64,000 nucleotides of DNA from Occultella gossypii (GCF_019947135.1 NZ_JAGSHT010000023.1:62001-126000); one strand, 5' to 3'; counted from the stretch's first letter, positions 25,260-33,870 are shown. Translations and numbers: made by a program. Notes: generated by a model from the sequence alone, not told the origin.

Positions 25260-25948
25260 CAGCCGGCGGCGCGGGCGGCGATGCGCTGGGCCCGCCCGAT
25301 GGCGTAGTTGTCCAGCACCCCGGTGCGCAGCAGGGCGTCCCCGATCAGCTTCGCCAGGAGCCCGCAGAGCAGGATGCCGCTGGCGAACTGCAGGCCCACG
25401 CGGAGCGCGAAGAAGTCCTGACCGGCCCAGCCGAACCGGACCATGCCGAGGACCAGGTTGAACAGTGCGGCGCTGATCCCGGAGGCCAGGAACACGCCCC
25501 AGCCGTACCGGCGGTACCTGGTGAGCGCGAACGGGAGCTCGGCGCCGGCGCCCTGGATCAGGCCGACCAGGAGCAGCATCGGGCCCACCGGGGAGGCCAG
25601 GAACACGACCTCCACGATCGCGGCGATGATCTCGACGACGATCCCGACGCCGGGCTTGCGGACGATGTAGACCGCGAGCGGGGCGACGACCATCCAGCCG
25701 CCGGCGAGAGCGTTCTGGGCGAGGTCGCCGAACGGGCCCATCGCGACCTGGAGCCAGCCCCACAGCTGCACGAGGGCCCAATACAGGAAGCCGAAGACGA
25801 CGGCGAGCGCGGCCAGGAGGACCAGGTCGTGCAGGGTGATCGGGGTGCGGCGGGGAGCGGCGGGCTCGGGGTCGGGGCGTGGGGTGTCTTGGCTCGGGTG
25901 GTCCGGGCTCGGGCTGTCCCGGCGCGGGCCGTCGGTGCGCGCGCTCAT
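25259..25948 (-). CDS. ykoE: ECF transporter S component, YkoE family
   Basis: The 229-residue membrane protein has a Pro/Asp-rich cytoplasmic N-terminus (about 35 residues) and then around six hydrophobic helices. The features LYWALVQLWGWLQVAMGPFGD, GGWMVVAPLAVYIVRKPG and GAGAELPFALTRYRRYGW are typical of YkoE, the substrate-specific component for hydroxymethylpyrimidine (a thiamine precursor). This assignment is reinforced by ykoF next to it and by the TPP riboswitch. The ATG at 25948 overlaps the ykoF stop (ATGA). It forms a complex with YkoD and YkoC at the plasma membrane. Confidence 0.9.
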   Translation of the reverse strand: MSARTDGPRRDSPSPDHPSQDTPRPDPEPAAPRRTPITLHDLVLLAALAVVFGFLYWALVQLWGWLQVAMGPFGDLAQNALAGGWMVVAPLAVYIVRKPGVGIVVEIIAAIVEVVFLASPVGPMLLLVGLIQGAGAELPFALTRYRRYGWGVFLASGISAALFNLVLGMVRFGWAGQDFFALRVGLQFASGILLCGLLAKLIGDALLRTGVLDNYAIGRAQRIAARAAG

Positions 25949-26610
25949 CGGTCGCCTGCAGGGCTCGAGGTGGTTGGCGAGTTCAGCGAGATGGTCGCGT
26001 GGGTGGCCACGTGCCGGACCGACCGGCCGACGGTGAGCCAGGCGTCCCCGATCGTGGTGAGCACGTCGGCGAGGTCACCGTCGAGCCGGGTCGCGAAGTG
26101 TTCGCTGCGGGTGAGCGTGCCCCGCTCGCGGGCTCCGTCGATGGCGGCGTAGATGGCGCTCATGTGATCGCCGTCGGGACCGTCGTGCAGGGGGTAAAGC
26201 GACCAGTGCGCGGCCGCGCGCAGCCCGGTGGCCGGGATCGGTGCGAGGCGCTCCGGGGCGAACGCGACGCCGTCGGCCACCTCGCAGGCGACCTCGCCCG
26301 GGCAGCCGCGGGAGAGCAGCACCTGGGCCACGGTGTGCACGCCGGTGCGTGCCGCCCGTGCGATCACCGCGGTGAGGTAGCCGACCACGTCCGACTCGGT
26401 GCCCCGCACGAAGGTGGAGACGTCGTCGGTGACCACCTCGAGCCCGGCCGGGCGGTCCACGGCGAGGGCGTCGGTGATGACCTCGACGAACCGATCCGTG
26501 AGCGGCAGCAGCGTGAACCGGGCACCGACGCCGTAGTCGCCGGGCGTGGGCGACGGGTCGGCGGACGTGCCGGGTTCGAGTGGGGTCGCGGGGCTGGTGA
26601 CTTCGGGCAT
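25945..26610 (-). CDS. ykoF: YkoF thiamine/hydroxymethylpyrimidine-binding protein
   Basis: The 221-residue protein is built of two tandem ACT-like YkoF repeats: the first about residues 20-105 (YGVGARFTLLPLTDRFVEVI ... VSTFVRGTESDVVGYL) and the second about 125-200 (AAHWSLYPLHDGPDGDHMSAIY ... SEHFATRLDGDLADVL). YkoF of Bacillus binds thiamine and is proposed to hand over HMP. No signal peptide is seen, so it is cytosolic. The ATG at 26610 is supported by AGAGGA seven bases upstream; that ribosome binding site lies inside a hairpin (26615-26636). First gene of the riboswitch-controlled operon. Confidence 0.9.
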   Translation of the reverse strand: MPEVTSPATPLEPGTSADPSPTPGDYGVGARFTLLPLTDRFVEVITDALAVDRPAGLEVVTDDVSTFVRGTESDVVGYLTAVIARAARTGVHTVAQVLLSRGCPGEVACEVADGVAFAPERLAPIPATGLRAAAHWSLYPLHDGPDGDHMSAIYAAIDGARERGTLTRSEHFATRLDGDLADVLTTIGDAWLTVGRSVRHVATHATISLNSPTTSSPAGDR

Positions 26611-26614
26611 CGTC

Positions 26615-26636
26615 GGGTCCTCTCGTGGAAGGACCC
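26615..26636 (-). promoter_or_regulatory. Hairpin sequestering the ykoF ribosome binding site
   Basis: Minus strand: GGGTCCT, an eight-base loop, then AGGACCC, seven perfect pairs. The Shine-Dalgarno AGAGGA of ykoF lies in the loop and 3' arm. With the TPP riboswitch about 70 bases upstream, this is a likely expression platform acting on translation. Confidence 0.6.
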
Positions 26637-26707
26637 CCGGCGAGTGCACGACGCCGGGCCCAACCCACGCCGGAGACCTCCGGCACGGGTCGTGCCCGAC
26701 AACTGCC

Positions 26708-26802
26708 CTACTCCCTACGCTGGTGCTAACCAGTTCAGGTTCCTCGGGTCTGCGGCCGGTGTACCGACCGCACTCTCAGCGCCAACGCGCTCCCCGGGGG
26801 CT
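26708..26802 (-). ncRNA. TPP riboswitch (THI element)
   Basis: The minus strand carries the conserved core of thiamin pyrophosphate riboswitches in order: GGGGAGC, GCGCTGAGAGTGCGGTC with a matching GACCGC arm, ACCCGAGGAACCTGA, CTGGTTAGCACCAG and GCGTAGGGA. The promoter -10 is probably TAAGGT at 26814-26819. It precedes ykoF-E-D-C and would lower uptake of thiamine precursors when TPP is plentiful. Edges are approximate by a few bases. Confidence 0.95.
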
Positions 26803-26921
26803 ATGTCACGGACACCTTAGCCCCGGACCGGCCTGGCGGAGCGAGCGCCGTCCACGGTGTGGGACCGGCGGCCCGCCGACGCGGGACCTCCGGCCTCAGG
26901 CAGGCGTGCCCGACCTCCGAC

Positions 26922-28253
26922 TCACGCGGCTTGACCGCCGTCGGTGGCCTGCTGGGAGGCGACCTCGACGCGGGCACGTTCGCGGGCGGCGCGCTCCTCG
27001 GCGTTCGTGAGGACCAGGTGCGGGCGTTGGCGCAGCCGGTAGGACACCTCGATCTGCCAGTTCCGGTGCGCCCACAACGCGGCCGCCGCGGCCACCAGCA
27101 CCGAGGCGATCGCGCCGATCCCGATCGACCAGCGCGGGCCCCAGGCCTCCGCGACCCAGCCCACGAACGGGGAGCCGATCGGGTTCCCGGCGAACAGCAC
27201 CACCACATACAGGCTCATCACCCGACCCCGGATCGCCGGATCGGTGCCGATCTGGATCGCGGCGTTCGCGGTCGTGAGCATCGTGATGGAGAAGAACCCC
27301 ACCGGGATGCACGCGAGCGCGAAGAGCTCATAGGTCGGCGCGAGCGACATCAGGCCGGAGAACACCCCGAACAGCGCAGCGGCGGCGATCACGCTGCGGA
27401 CCCGGGGCTGCTTGCGCCGGGCGGCCAGCAGCGCGCCGGCGAGCGAGCCGATCGCGAGGATCGAGCCGAGGATGCCGTACTCGCTCGCATCCTTACCGAA
27501 CTCGATCCGGGCCATCACCGCCGACGTGAGCTGGAAGTTCAGGCCGAGCCCGCCCACCACGAACACGACGATCATGATCATCATGATGTCGCTGCGGTGC
27601 CGGACGTAGGCCATCCCGGCCCGCAGCTGCCCCTTGGCGCGCGCGATCCGCGGCGAGACGTGCAGTTCGGCGGTCCGCATGATCGCCATCACGAAGATCG
27701 TCGCGGCGAACGAGACCGCGTTGATGATGAACACCCAGCCCGGTCCCACGAGCGCGATCAGGAGCCCGGCCGCGCCGGGTCCGATCAGCCGGGCGGCGTT
27801 GAACGACGCGCTGTTCAGGGCGACGGCGTTCGCGAGCCCGCCGGCCGGCACGAGTTCGGAGACGAACGTCTGCCGAGCCGGAGCGTCGAACGCGCTCGCC
27901 ACCCCGAGCAGGGTCGCCAGGACGTACACATGCCACAGCTCGGCGTGACCGAACAGCACGAGCACACCGAGCGCCACCGCGAGCAGGCCGAGGATGCCCT
28001 GCGTGACCATGAGCAGCTTGCGCCGGTCGATCCGGTCCGCGAGCAGGCCGGCGTACGGGCTGAGCAGCACCGACGGTGCGAACTGCAGCCCGGTCACGAT
28101 CCCGACCGCGAGGCCCGAGTCGTCCGACAGCTCGGTCAGGACCAGCCAGTCCTGGGCGATCCGCTGCATCCAGGTACCCACGTTGGCGACGAGGGCACCG
28201 GCGAACCAGAGCCGATAGTTGTAGTGCCTCATCGAGGCGAACATCGCGTTCAC
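26922..28253 (-). CDS. MFS transporter (drug/siderophore exporter-like)
   Basis: The 443-residue protein has 12 predicted membrane helices and the major-facilitator signature in loop 2-3 (GLLADRIDRRKLL). It resembles the EntS/MFS_3 branch (opening RHYNYRLWFAGALVANVGTWMQRIAQDWLVL; later FVSELVPAGGLANAVALNS), known for export of siderophores or drugs. The C-terminal 60 residues are cytoplasmic and charged. The GTG at 28253 overlaps the stop of the marR gene (GTGA), so the exporter and its presumed regulator are one transcript. The substrate is unknown. The neighbouring TPP riboswitch belongs to the next operon and not to this gene. Confidence 0.9.
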   Translation of the reverse strand: MNAMFASMRHYNYRLWFAGALVANVGTWMQRIAQDWLVLTELSDDSGLAVGIVTGLQFAPSVLLSPYAGLLADRIDRRKLLMVTQGILGLLAVALGVLVLFGHAELWHVYVLATLLGVASAFDAPARQTFVSELVPAGGLANAVALNSASFNAARLIGPGAAGLLIALVGPGWVFIINAVSFAATIFVMAIMRTAELHVSPRIARAKGQLRAGMAYVRHRSDIMMIMIVVFVVGGLGLNFQLTSAVMARIEFGKDASEYGILGSILAIGSLAGALLAARRKQPRVRSVIAAAALFGVFSGLMSLAPTYELFALACIPVGFFSITMLTTANAAIQIGTDPAIRGRVMSLYVVVLFAGNPIGSPFVGWVAEAWGPRWSIGIGAIASVLVAAAAALWAHRNWQIEVSYRLRQRPHLVLTNAEERAARERARVEVASQQATDGGQAA

Positions 28254-28762
28254 TTGGTGTAGATCCTCCGCATGATCTCCTCGGCGTCGGAGAGCGTCTG
28301 CCTTTCGGCAGGCGTCAGGGATGCGAGCCGTCGGGAGAGCCACTGGTCCCGGCGGCGGCGCGTGGCGATGATGTGCTGCTCGCCCGCCTCGGTGAGCGAG
28401 ACGATGACCTGCCGCTTGTCCTCGGGGTGGGCCGCCTTGGTGACCATGCCGAGATCCATCAGGGTCTGGATCGTGCGGGTCATCGTGGGCGCGCTCACGT
28501 GCTCGCGCTCGGCGAGGGCGCCCGGGCTCTGCGGGCCCAGGTTGAACAGGCCGCCGAGCACCGCTCCCTGCGCCTCGCTGACGGCGTTGGACCGCTCCGC
28601 GCGCAGCCGCCTCGAGGTCCGCAGCAGGGTCACCCGCAACCGGGCGGCGAGGCCGCCGTCGCCCCGCGGCGGTTGCTTGCGCGCGGCGACCGCTGAAGGT
28701 CCCGCAAGAGGTGCGCTGCCGACGGCGGAACCCGCAGGAGGAGTGGGAGTCGGGTCGGTCAC
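28250..28762 (-). CDS. MarR-family transcriptional regulator
   Basis: The 170-residue protein has a disordered Pro/Ala-rich N-terminus (about 35 residues) and a MarR winged helix: SEAQGAVLGGLFNLGPQSPGALAEREHVSAPTMTRTIQTLMDLGMV, then the wing HPEDKRQVIVSLTEAG and dimerisation helices to the end. MarR proteins usually repress an adjacent exporter until a ligand binds, matching the co-transcribed MFS gene. The GTG at 28762 is preferred; TAGACT lies eight bases upstream and a TTAG-N5-CTAA inverted repeat 20 bases upstream, a natural autorepression site. Longer frames from upstream ATGs would add atypical sequence. Confidence 0.85.
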   Translation of the reverse strand: MTDPTPTPPAGSAVGSAPLAGPSAVAARKQPPRGDGGLAARLRVTLLRTSRRLRAERSNAVSEAQGAVLGGLFNLGPQSPGALAEREHVSAPTMTRTIQTLMDLGMVTKAAHPEDKRQVIVSLTEAGEQHIIATRRRRDQWLSRRLASLTPAERQTLSDAEEIMRRIYTK

Positions 28763-28781
28763 GATACTCAAGTCTAGATCA

Positions 28782-28794
28782 TTAGTTCGGCTAA
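28782..28794. promoter_or_regulatory. Candidate MarR operator
   Basis: The inverted repeat TTAG-TTCGG-CTAA overlaps the promoter region of the marR-MFS transcript, just upstream of its -10-like TAGACT. Position and symmetry fit an autorepression operator; binding is inferred. Confidence 0.4.
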
Positions 28795-28865
28795 GTAAAT
28801 TCCGACCTCGGTCGGAGGTGGCAGCCGCGTGCGGTTTGCGGCACGCCGGGGTGCGTAATTCTGCG

Positions 28866-28909
28866 GTTCGGCGAACGGTCAACCACTGGTCACGGCCCGT
28901 TCACCCGGG
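28866..28909 (+). promoter_or_regulatory. PHO box: four tandem 11-base PhoP units
   Basis: Consecutive 11-base units begin GTTCGGC, GGTCAAC, GGTCACG and GTTCACC, in exact 11-base register. The actinobacterial PhoP site is a direct repeat of GTTCACC-like heptamers every 11 bases. It lies 60 bases upstream of the phoX start, a classic Pho-regulon target. Confidence 0.7.
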
Positions 28910-28968
28910 CCGCGCCTGGGCGTCCTAGCGTCCGTAGCGTCCCCGTCTGTGCGAAGGAGCAGTCCCCG

Positions 28969-31017
28969 ATGTTGACATCACCCCGCAAACTCTTGCCGCT
29001 GATCGCGAACCACAGCAGCAACCGCTCCCCCATGACCTGCAAGTACCGCTGCGGCGACGCCTGCTTCCACGAGGTGCCGAACACCTCCGAGGGCGCCTAC
29101 CTCGGCGACATCATCGCCGCCGGCATCTCCCGCCGGAGCCTGCTCAAGGTCGGCGCCGTGGTGGCCGTGGCCGGCGCCGGCGCCGCGACCCTCGGCGCCC
29201 AGCCCGCCGCCGCTGCCCCGCCCCAGGCGGCCCGTGGCCTCGCGTTCACGCCCGTCCCGCCGAACTCCAAGCACGCCGTCAGCGTGCCGGAGGGCTACAC
29301 CTCCAAGGTCCTCGTCCGGTGGGGCGACCCGCTCTTCTCGGACGCGCCGGAGTTCGACCCCGAGAACCAGAGCGCCGCGGGCCAGGAGCGCCAGTTCGGC
29401 TACAACTGCGACCACCTCGACCTCTTCGAGATCCGCCGCGACGAGCACGTCATGGTGATCAACCACGAGTACACGAACGAAGAGATCATGTTCCCCGGCT
29501 ACGACCCGGCCGCTCCCACGCAGGACCAGGTGGAGATCGCCTGGGCCGCGCACGGCCTCACCGTCGTCGGCGTCGCCGGCGCGGCGCAGGGGCGACCGTC
29601 CGGCGAGCTGACCACCGTCGTCGACCACCGGCTGAACCGGCGGCTGACGGCGACCACGCCGTTCGAGCTGACCGGCCCGGTGGCCGGCAGCGAGTACGTC
29701 CGCACGACGGCCGACCCGGACGGCCGCACCGTGCTCGGCACGCTGAACAACTGCGCCGGCGGCGTGACACCGTGGCAGACCTGGCTGACCGCCGAGGAGA
29801 ACTTCAACCAGTACTTCGCAAACGCGGACGAGGTGACCGACCCGGTGGTCCGCGAGCGGCTGCGTCGCTACGGCCTGCCCGGTGGCGCCTCCGAGCGGAA
29901 GTGGGAGGCGTACGACCCGCGCTTCGACCTCGGCGCGGAGCCGAACGAGGTGAACCGGTTCGGCTGGATCGTCGAGGTGGACCCGTTCGACCCCCGGTCC
30001 ACGCCCCGCAAGCGCACCGCCCTCGGCCGGTTCAAGCACGAGGCGGCCAACATCCACCTGAGCCGGCAGAACCAGGTTGTCGCCTACATGGGTGACGACG
30101 AGCGGTTCGACTACCTGTACAAGTTCGTCTCCCGGGATCAGTTCCGCCGGAACAAGCCCGAGCACAACGCCACCCTGCTGGACAACGGCACCCTGTATGT
30201 CGCGCTGTTCACCGGCAACTCGCCGGTCGAGGAGATCGACGGGTCCGGCACCCTCCCCAGCGACGGCGAGTTCGACGGTGCCGGCGAGTGGATCCCGCTC
30301 GTCACCAGCGACGAGGCCGGCGCACACTCCCACGTGGAGGGCATGACCGGCATCGAGGTGCTCCTGTTCACCCGCCAGGCGGGCGACGTCGTCGGCGCCA
30401 CGAAGATGGACCGGCCGGAGGACGTCGAGACGAACCCGCTGACCGGTGTGCTGTACGTCGCGCTGACCAACAACAGCAACCGCGGCACCGGCACGAACCC
30501 CGGCCCGGACGAGACGAACCCGCGCTCGTCCAACCGGCACGGGCACGTGATCGAGCTGATGGAGACCGGGAACGACCCGCGCGCCTACACCTTCGACTGG
30601 CGGATCTTCCTGCTCTGCGGGGACCCGAACGACCCGAGCACCTACTTCGCCGGGTACGACAAGTCGCAGGTGTCCCCGATCTCCTGCCCGGACAACGTCA
30701 CCTTCGACCCGTACGGGAACCTCTGGATCAGCACCGACGGCAACGCCCTCGGCACGAACGACGGACTGTTCGGCGTCGCCGTCGACGGGGAGTACCGGGG
30801 CCAGGTCAAGCAGTTCCTGACCGTGCCGATCTCCGCGGAGACCTGCGGCCCGAAGGTCACCGAGACCCGTGTGCTGGTCTGCGTGCAGCACCCGGGTGAG
30901 CGCTCCGGCGCCACGTTCGAGAACCAGTTCTCACACTGGCCCGACGGCGGCACGTCCGTTCCGCGGCCGGCCGTCGTGGTGGCGTGGCGTCCGGACGGCA
31001 TCCGGATCGGCCGCTGA
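28969..31017 (+). CDS. phoX: PhoX-type alkaline phosphatase, Tat-exported
   Basis: The 682-residue protein belongs to the PhoX/DUF839 phosphatases, calcium- and iron-dependent enzymes that release phosphate from phosphomonoesters outside the cell. The N-terminus carries the twin-arginine signal ISRRSLLKVGAVVAVAGAG followed by an Ala-rich cleavage region. Later features match the family: FGYNCDHLDLF, VMVINHEYTNEEIMFPG, NCAGGVTPWQTWLTAEENFNQYF, RFKHEAANIHLS, GDDERFDYLYKFVS, KMDRPEDVETNPLTGVLYVALTNN and CPDNVTFDPYGNLWISTDGN. The ATG at 28969 has GGAG about 12 bases upstream. Four PHO-box units in front suggest induction by phosphate starvation. Monocistronic, closed by a strong hairpin. Confidence 0.92.
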   Translation: MLTSPRKLLPLIANHSSNRSPMTCKYRCGDACFHEVPNTSEGAYLGDIIAAGISRRSLLKVGAVVAVAGAGAATLGAQPAAAAPPQAARGLAFTPVPPNSKHAVSVPEGYTSKVLVRWGDPLFSDAPEFDPENQSAAGQERQFGYNCDHLDLFEIRRDEHVMVINHEYTNEEIMFPGYDPAAPTQDQVEIAWAAHGLTVVGVAGAAQGRPSGELTTVVDHRLNRRLTATTPFELTGPVAGSEYVRTTADPDGRTVLGTLNNCAGGVTPWQTWLTAEENFNQYFANADEVTDPVVRERLRRYGLPGGASERKWEAYDPRFDLGAEPNEVNRFGWIVEVDPFDPRSTPRKRTALGRFKHEAANIHLSRQNQVVAYMGDDERFDYLYKFVSRDQFRRNKPEHNATLLDNGTLYVALFTGNSPVEEIDGSGTLPSDGEFDGAGEWIPLVTSDEAGAHSHVEGMTGIEVLLFTRQAGDVVGATKMDRPEDVETNPLTGVLYVALTNNSNRGTGTNPGPDETNPRSSNRHGHVIELMETGNDPRAYTFDWRIFLLCGDPNDPSTYFAGYDKSQVSPISCPDNVTFDPYGNLWISTDGNALGTNDGLFGVAVDGEYRGQVKQFLTVPISAETCGPKVTETRVLVCVQHPGERSGATFENQFSHWPDGGTSVPRPAVVVAWRPDGIRIGR

Positions 31018-31032
31018 CCGACCCGCTCCCAC

Positions 31033-31073
31033 GGATGAGGGCCACCCGCCGAGTCGGCGGGTGGCCCTCATCC
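31033..31073. terminator. Bidirectional terminator between phoX and purine permease gene
   Basis: A perfect 18-base inverted repeat (GGATGAGGGCCACCCGCC) around a five-base loop lies between convergent genes. No T tract, but the stem is very stable. Confidence 0.8.
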
Positions 31074-31081
31074 GTTCCGCG

Positions 31082-32557
31082 TCAGCCGAACCAGACCTGC
31101 AGCGGCCCGCGGATGTAGTACAGGACGAACAGGATCGCCGCGCCCCACATCAGCGGGTGCACCCTCGAGGCCTTGCCGACGGCGATCTTGATGACCACGA
31201 AGGCGATGAAGCCGGCGCCCATGCCCGCGGTGATCGAGTAGGTGAACGGCATCAGGATGATGGCCAGGAACGCCGGGAGGGAGACCTCGATGTTCTTCCA
31301 GTCGATCCCGGTCACCTGGGACATCATCAGGAAGCCGACCAGCACCAGCGCCGGGGTGGCGGCCTCCGACGGGACGATGTCCACGATCGGGGACAGGAAC
31401 GTGGCGAGCAGGAACGCGATGCCGGTGACCACCGACGCGAGCCCGGTCCGGGCGCCCTCGCCCACACCGGCCGCGGACTCGATGTAACTGGTGTTGGACG
31501 AGACCGACCCGGCGCCACCGGCGACCGCGGCGATGGAGTCCACCACGAGGATCGCGCGGGTGCGCGGCGGGTTGCCCTGTTCATCCAGGAGCCCGGCCTC
31601 GCTGCCGACCGCGACCATCGTGCCCATCGTGTCGAAGAAGTCGGCGAGCAGCAGGGAGAACACGAGCAGGACGACGGTGATGATGCCGACCTTCTCGATG
31701 GACCCGAACAGCGAGAAGTTCCCGAGCAGATCGAAGTCCGGGACCGCGACGGGCGAGTCCGGCAGCGCCGGTGTGTTGAGCTTCCACCCGCTCGCGTTCG
31801 ACCCGTCGGGGGTCTGCGGGCCGATGTTCGCGATCGCCTCGATGATGATCGCCAGGATGGTGGCGGCGATGATCGAGATGAGCAGGGCGCCCTTCACCTT
31901 CTTGACCCAGAGCACGATCGTCAGGATCAGCCCGATCACGAACACCAGCATCGGCCACCCGACCAGGGAGCCGCCGATCCCGAGTTCCACCGGGGTGGCC
32001 AGGGACGCCGGGATCCGGACGATGCCCGCGTCGACGAGGCCGATGAACGCGATGAACAGGCCGATGCCGACGCTGATCGCGGTCTTGAGCTCCACCGGCA
32101 CCGCCTTGAAGACCGCCTCCCGGAACCCGGTGAGCACCAGGACGAGGATGATGATGCCCTCGAGCACCACGATGCCCATCGCGTCCGCCCAGGTCATGTC
32201 CGGCAGGATCGCGATCGAGAACGCGACCACGGCGTTCAGGCCGAGCCCGGCGGCCAGCGCGATCGGGAAGTTCGCGGCCACGCCCATCACGATCGACATC
32301 ACGCCGGCGATCAGGGCGGTCGCGGCGGCCACCTTGGCGACCGACGTCGCCTCGTCGCCGCCGAGGAAGTTGCCGGTGCCGTCGGCAACGGTGCCGATGA
32401 TCAGCGGGTTCAGGACGATGATGTAACTCATCGCGAAGAACGTGACGAGCCCTCCGCGGACCTCCCTTCCGACGGTCGAACCACGCTCGGAGATCTTGAA
32501 GAACCTGTCCAGGGGACCAGACGCCACGGCCGCGTCGTCGGTGCGAGGGGTGCTCAT
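31082..32557 (-). CDS. NCS2-family purine permease (AzgA-like)
   Basis: The 491-residue membrane protein has about 12-13 hydrophobic segments and motifs of the AzgA/GhxP branch of nucleobase transporters: the N-terminal EVRGGLVTFFAMSYIIVLNP, AANFPIALAAGLGLNAVVAFS, GFREAVFKAVPVELKTAISVGIGLFIAFIG, the substrate-binding LLADFFDTMGTMVAVG and SVSSNTSYIESAAGV. It probably imports adenine, guanine or hypoxanthine by proton symport. The ATG at 32557 gives the usual N-terminus with a short cytoplasmic tail. Convergent with phoX; divergent from the DUF2530 gene. Confidence 0.92.
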   Translation of the reverse strand: MSTPRTDDAAVASGPLDRFFKISERGSTVGREVRGGLVTFFAMSYIIVLNPLIIGTVADGTGNFLGGDEATSVAKVAAATALIAGVMSIVMGVAANFPIALAAGLGLNAVVAFSIAILPDMTWADAMGIVVLEGIIILVLVLTGFREAVFKAVPVELKTAISVGIGLFIAFIGLVDAGIVRIPASLATPVELGIGGSLVGWPMLVFVIGLILTIVLWVKKVKGALLISIIAATILAIIIEAIANIGPQTPDGSNASGWKLNTPALPDSPVAVPDFDLLGNFSLFGSIEKVGIITVVLLVFSLLLADFFDTMGTMVAVGSEAGLLDEQGNPPRTRAILVVDSIAAVAGGAGSVSSNTSYIESAAGVGEGARTGLASVVTGIAFLLATFLSPIVDIVPSEAATPALVLVGFLMMSQVTGIDWKNIEVSLPAFLAIILMPFTYSITAGMGAGFIAFVVIKIAVGKASRVHPLMWGAAILFVLYYIRGPLQVWFG

Positions 32558-32633
32558 GGGTCGCCATCCTGGCAGAGGAACGATGTGCGGAACACCCTTT
32601 GAACACCCGGCCCGGTCGCACGCGGTCCTGTCC

Positions 32634-32639
32634 TACGAT
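32634..32639 (+). promoter_or_regulatory. -10 hexamer for leaderless DUF2530 transcript
   Basis: TACGAT is followed by six bases (CGGGGG) and the GTG start at 32646, with no ribosome binding site. Confidence 0.55.
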
Positions 32640-32645
32640 CGGGGG

Positions 32646-32897
32646 GTGCCCCCCTCCCCTGACCGCCCGGCGCCGAAGGAACTCGCTCCCGCGCGGGTGA
32701 ACGCGAAGGTGCTCGTTCTGGTCGGCATCGGAGGGTGGCTGGCTGCCCTGGTGGTGCTCGGGGTGCTGCACCTGACCGGGTCGGTCATCGACGGACGCTG
32801 GCCGCTCATCTGCGTGGCCGGCGTGGTCCTTGGCTGGGTCGGGTTCTGGTTGATGCACCGCATCCATCTCATCAACGACGAAGGAATCTCCGAGTGA
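32646..32897 (+). CDS. DUF2530 small membrane protein
   Basis: The 83-residue protein has a Pro-rich N-terminus, two hydrophobic segments (about residues 20-41 and 53-72) joined by a short loop with GRWPLICVAG, and the closing LGWVGFWLMHR, typical of actinobacterial DUF2530. Function is unknown. I choose the GTG at 32646 because of the -10 hexamer six bases before it; the frame is open far upstream, inside the divergent permease gene, and that part is an artefact. Its stop overlaps the GTG of the dehydrogenase gene (GTGA), so both genes share a transcript. Confidence 0.8.
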   Translation: MPPSPDRPAPKELAPARVNAKVLVLVGIGGWLAALVVLGVLHLTGSVIDGRWPLICVAGVVLGWVGFWLMHRIHLINDEGISE

Positions 32898-33829
32898 AAC
32901 TGCTGCTCCCGAATTCGATCCCCATGTCCGTCACGGCGCCCGTCGGCGTCACGACCGCGGTCTACGACGTCGCCGCCCCGATCCCGGCCGAGCACCGTGA
33001 CGCGGAGGCGATCGTGGTGTGGGGCAGCTCCGGCGAGCGGATCGCGGCCATGGTGACCGAGCTGCCGCGGCTGCGGTGGATCCAGGCCCTGATGGCCGGC
33101 ACCGACTCCGTGGCCGCGGCCGGGTTCGACGACTCCGTGGTGCTGACGTCCGGGGGCGGGCTCCACGACGCGCCCGTCGCCGAGCACACCCTCGCGCTGA
33201 TCCTCGCGGCCGCGCGCCGGCTCGACACGGCCGTCCGCGCCGGTGACGCCCACGAGTGGTACAAGTCCCTGGACGTGAACCAGGCGTTCGGGACCACGGG
33301 GACGTTCACCACGCTGTTCGGGGCGAAGGTCGTGATCTGGGGCTTCGGCGGGATCGGCACCCGTCTGGCCGGCTTCCTCACCGCGCTCGGTGCCCAGGTG
33401 ACCGGGGTGGCCACCACCGCCGGCGAGCGGGCCGGCTACCGGGTGATCACGCCCGCGGACCTGCCCGGCGAGCTGGCCGACACCGACGTGCTCGTCGACA
33501 TCCTCCCGGCGCTGCCGACCACGCAGAAGGTGGTCGACGCCGCGATCCTCGGGGCGCTGCCGGAGCACGCCTGGTTCGTCAACGTCGGCCGGGGCGCCAC
33601 CGTGGACGAGGCGGCGCTGCGGCAGGCACTGGTCGAGGGGAGCATCGGCGGCGCCGCGCTGGACGTGTTCGCCACCGAGCCGCTGCCCGCGGACGACCCG
33701 CTCTGGGGCTCCTCCAACCTGATCGTCACCCCGCACAGCGCGGGTGGCCGCCCGCAGGACCCGGAGCAGCGGATCGAGGAGAACCTGCGCCGGTTCCTGG
33801 CCGGCGAGGAACTGCTCTACACCGTCTGA
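32894..33829 (+). CDS. D-isomer 2-hydroxyacid dehydrogenase family protein
   Basis: The 311-residue protein is an NAD(P)-dependent 2-hydroxyacid dehydrogenase. The Rossmann motif reads VVIWGFGGIGTRLAGFL, the substrate Arg lies in NVGRGATVDEAAL, an acidic partner in LDVFATEPLP, and the catalytic His in TPHSAGG. The lid domain has WIQALMAGTD and GGGLHDAPVAEHTLALILAAARR. It is slightly short compared with SerA and resembles glyoxylate/hydroxypyruvate or phosphonate-type reductases; the substrate is not predictable. The GTG at 32894 overlaps the DUF2530 stop. It ends at a hairpin shared with the convergent hydrolase gene. Confidence 0.88.
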   Translation: MKLLLPNSIPMSVTAPVGVTTAVYDVAAPIPAEHRDAEAIVVWGSSGERIAAMVTELPRLRWIQALMAGTDSVAAAGFDDSVVLTSGGGLHDAPVAEHTLALILAAARRLDTAVRAGDAHEWYKSLDVNQAFGTTGTFTTLFGAKVVIWGFGGIGTRLAGFLTALGAQVTGVATTAGERAGYRVITPADLPGELADTDVLVDILPALPTTQKVVDAAILGALPEHAWFVNVGRGATVDEAALRQALVEGSIGGAALDVFATEPLPADDPLWGSSNLIVTPHSAGGRPQDPEQRIEENLRRFLAGEELLYTV

Positions 33830-33837
33830 GCGAGTGA

Positions 33838-33870
33838 TCCTGCGGCGGATCCTGCCTATCCGCCGCAGGA
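33838..33870. terminator. Bidirectional terminator
   Basis: Perfect 13-base arms (TCCTGCGGCGGAT) around a seven-base loop between the convergent dehydrogenase gene and the hydrolase cluster. Confidence 0.7.
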
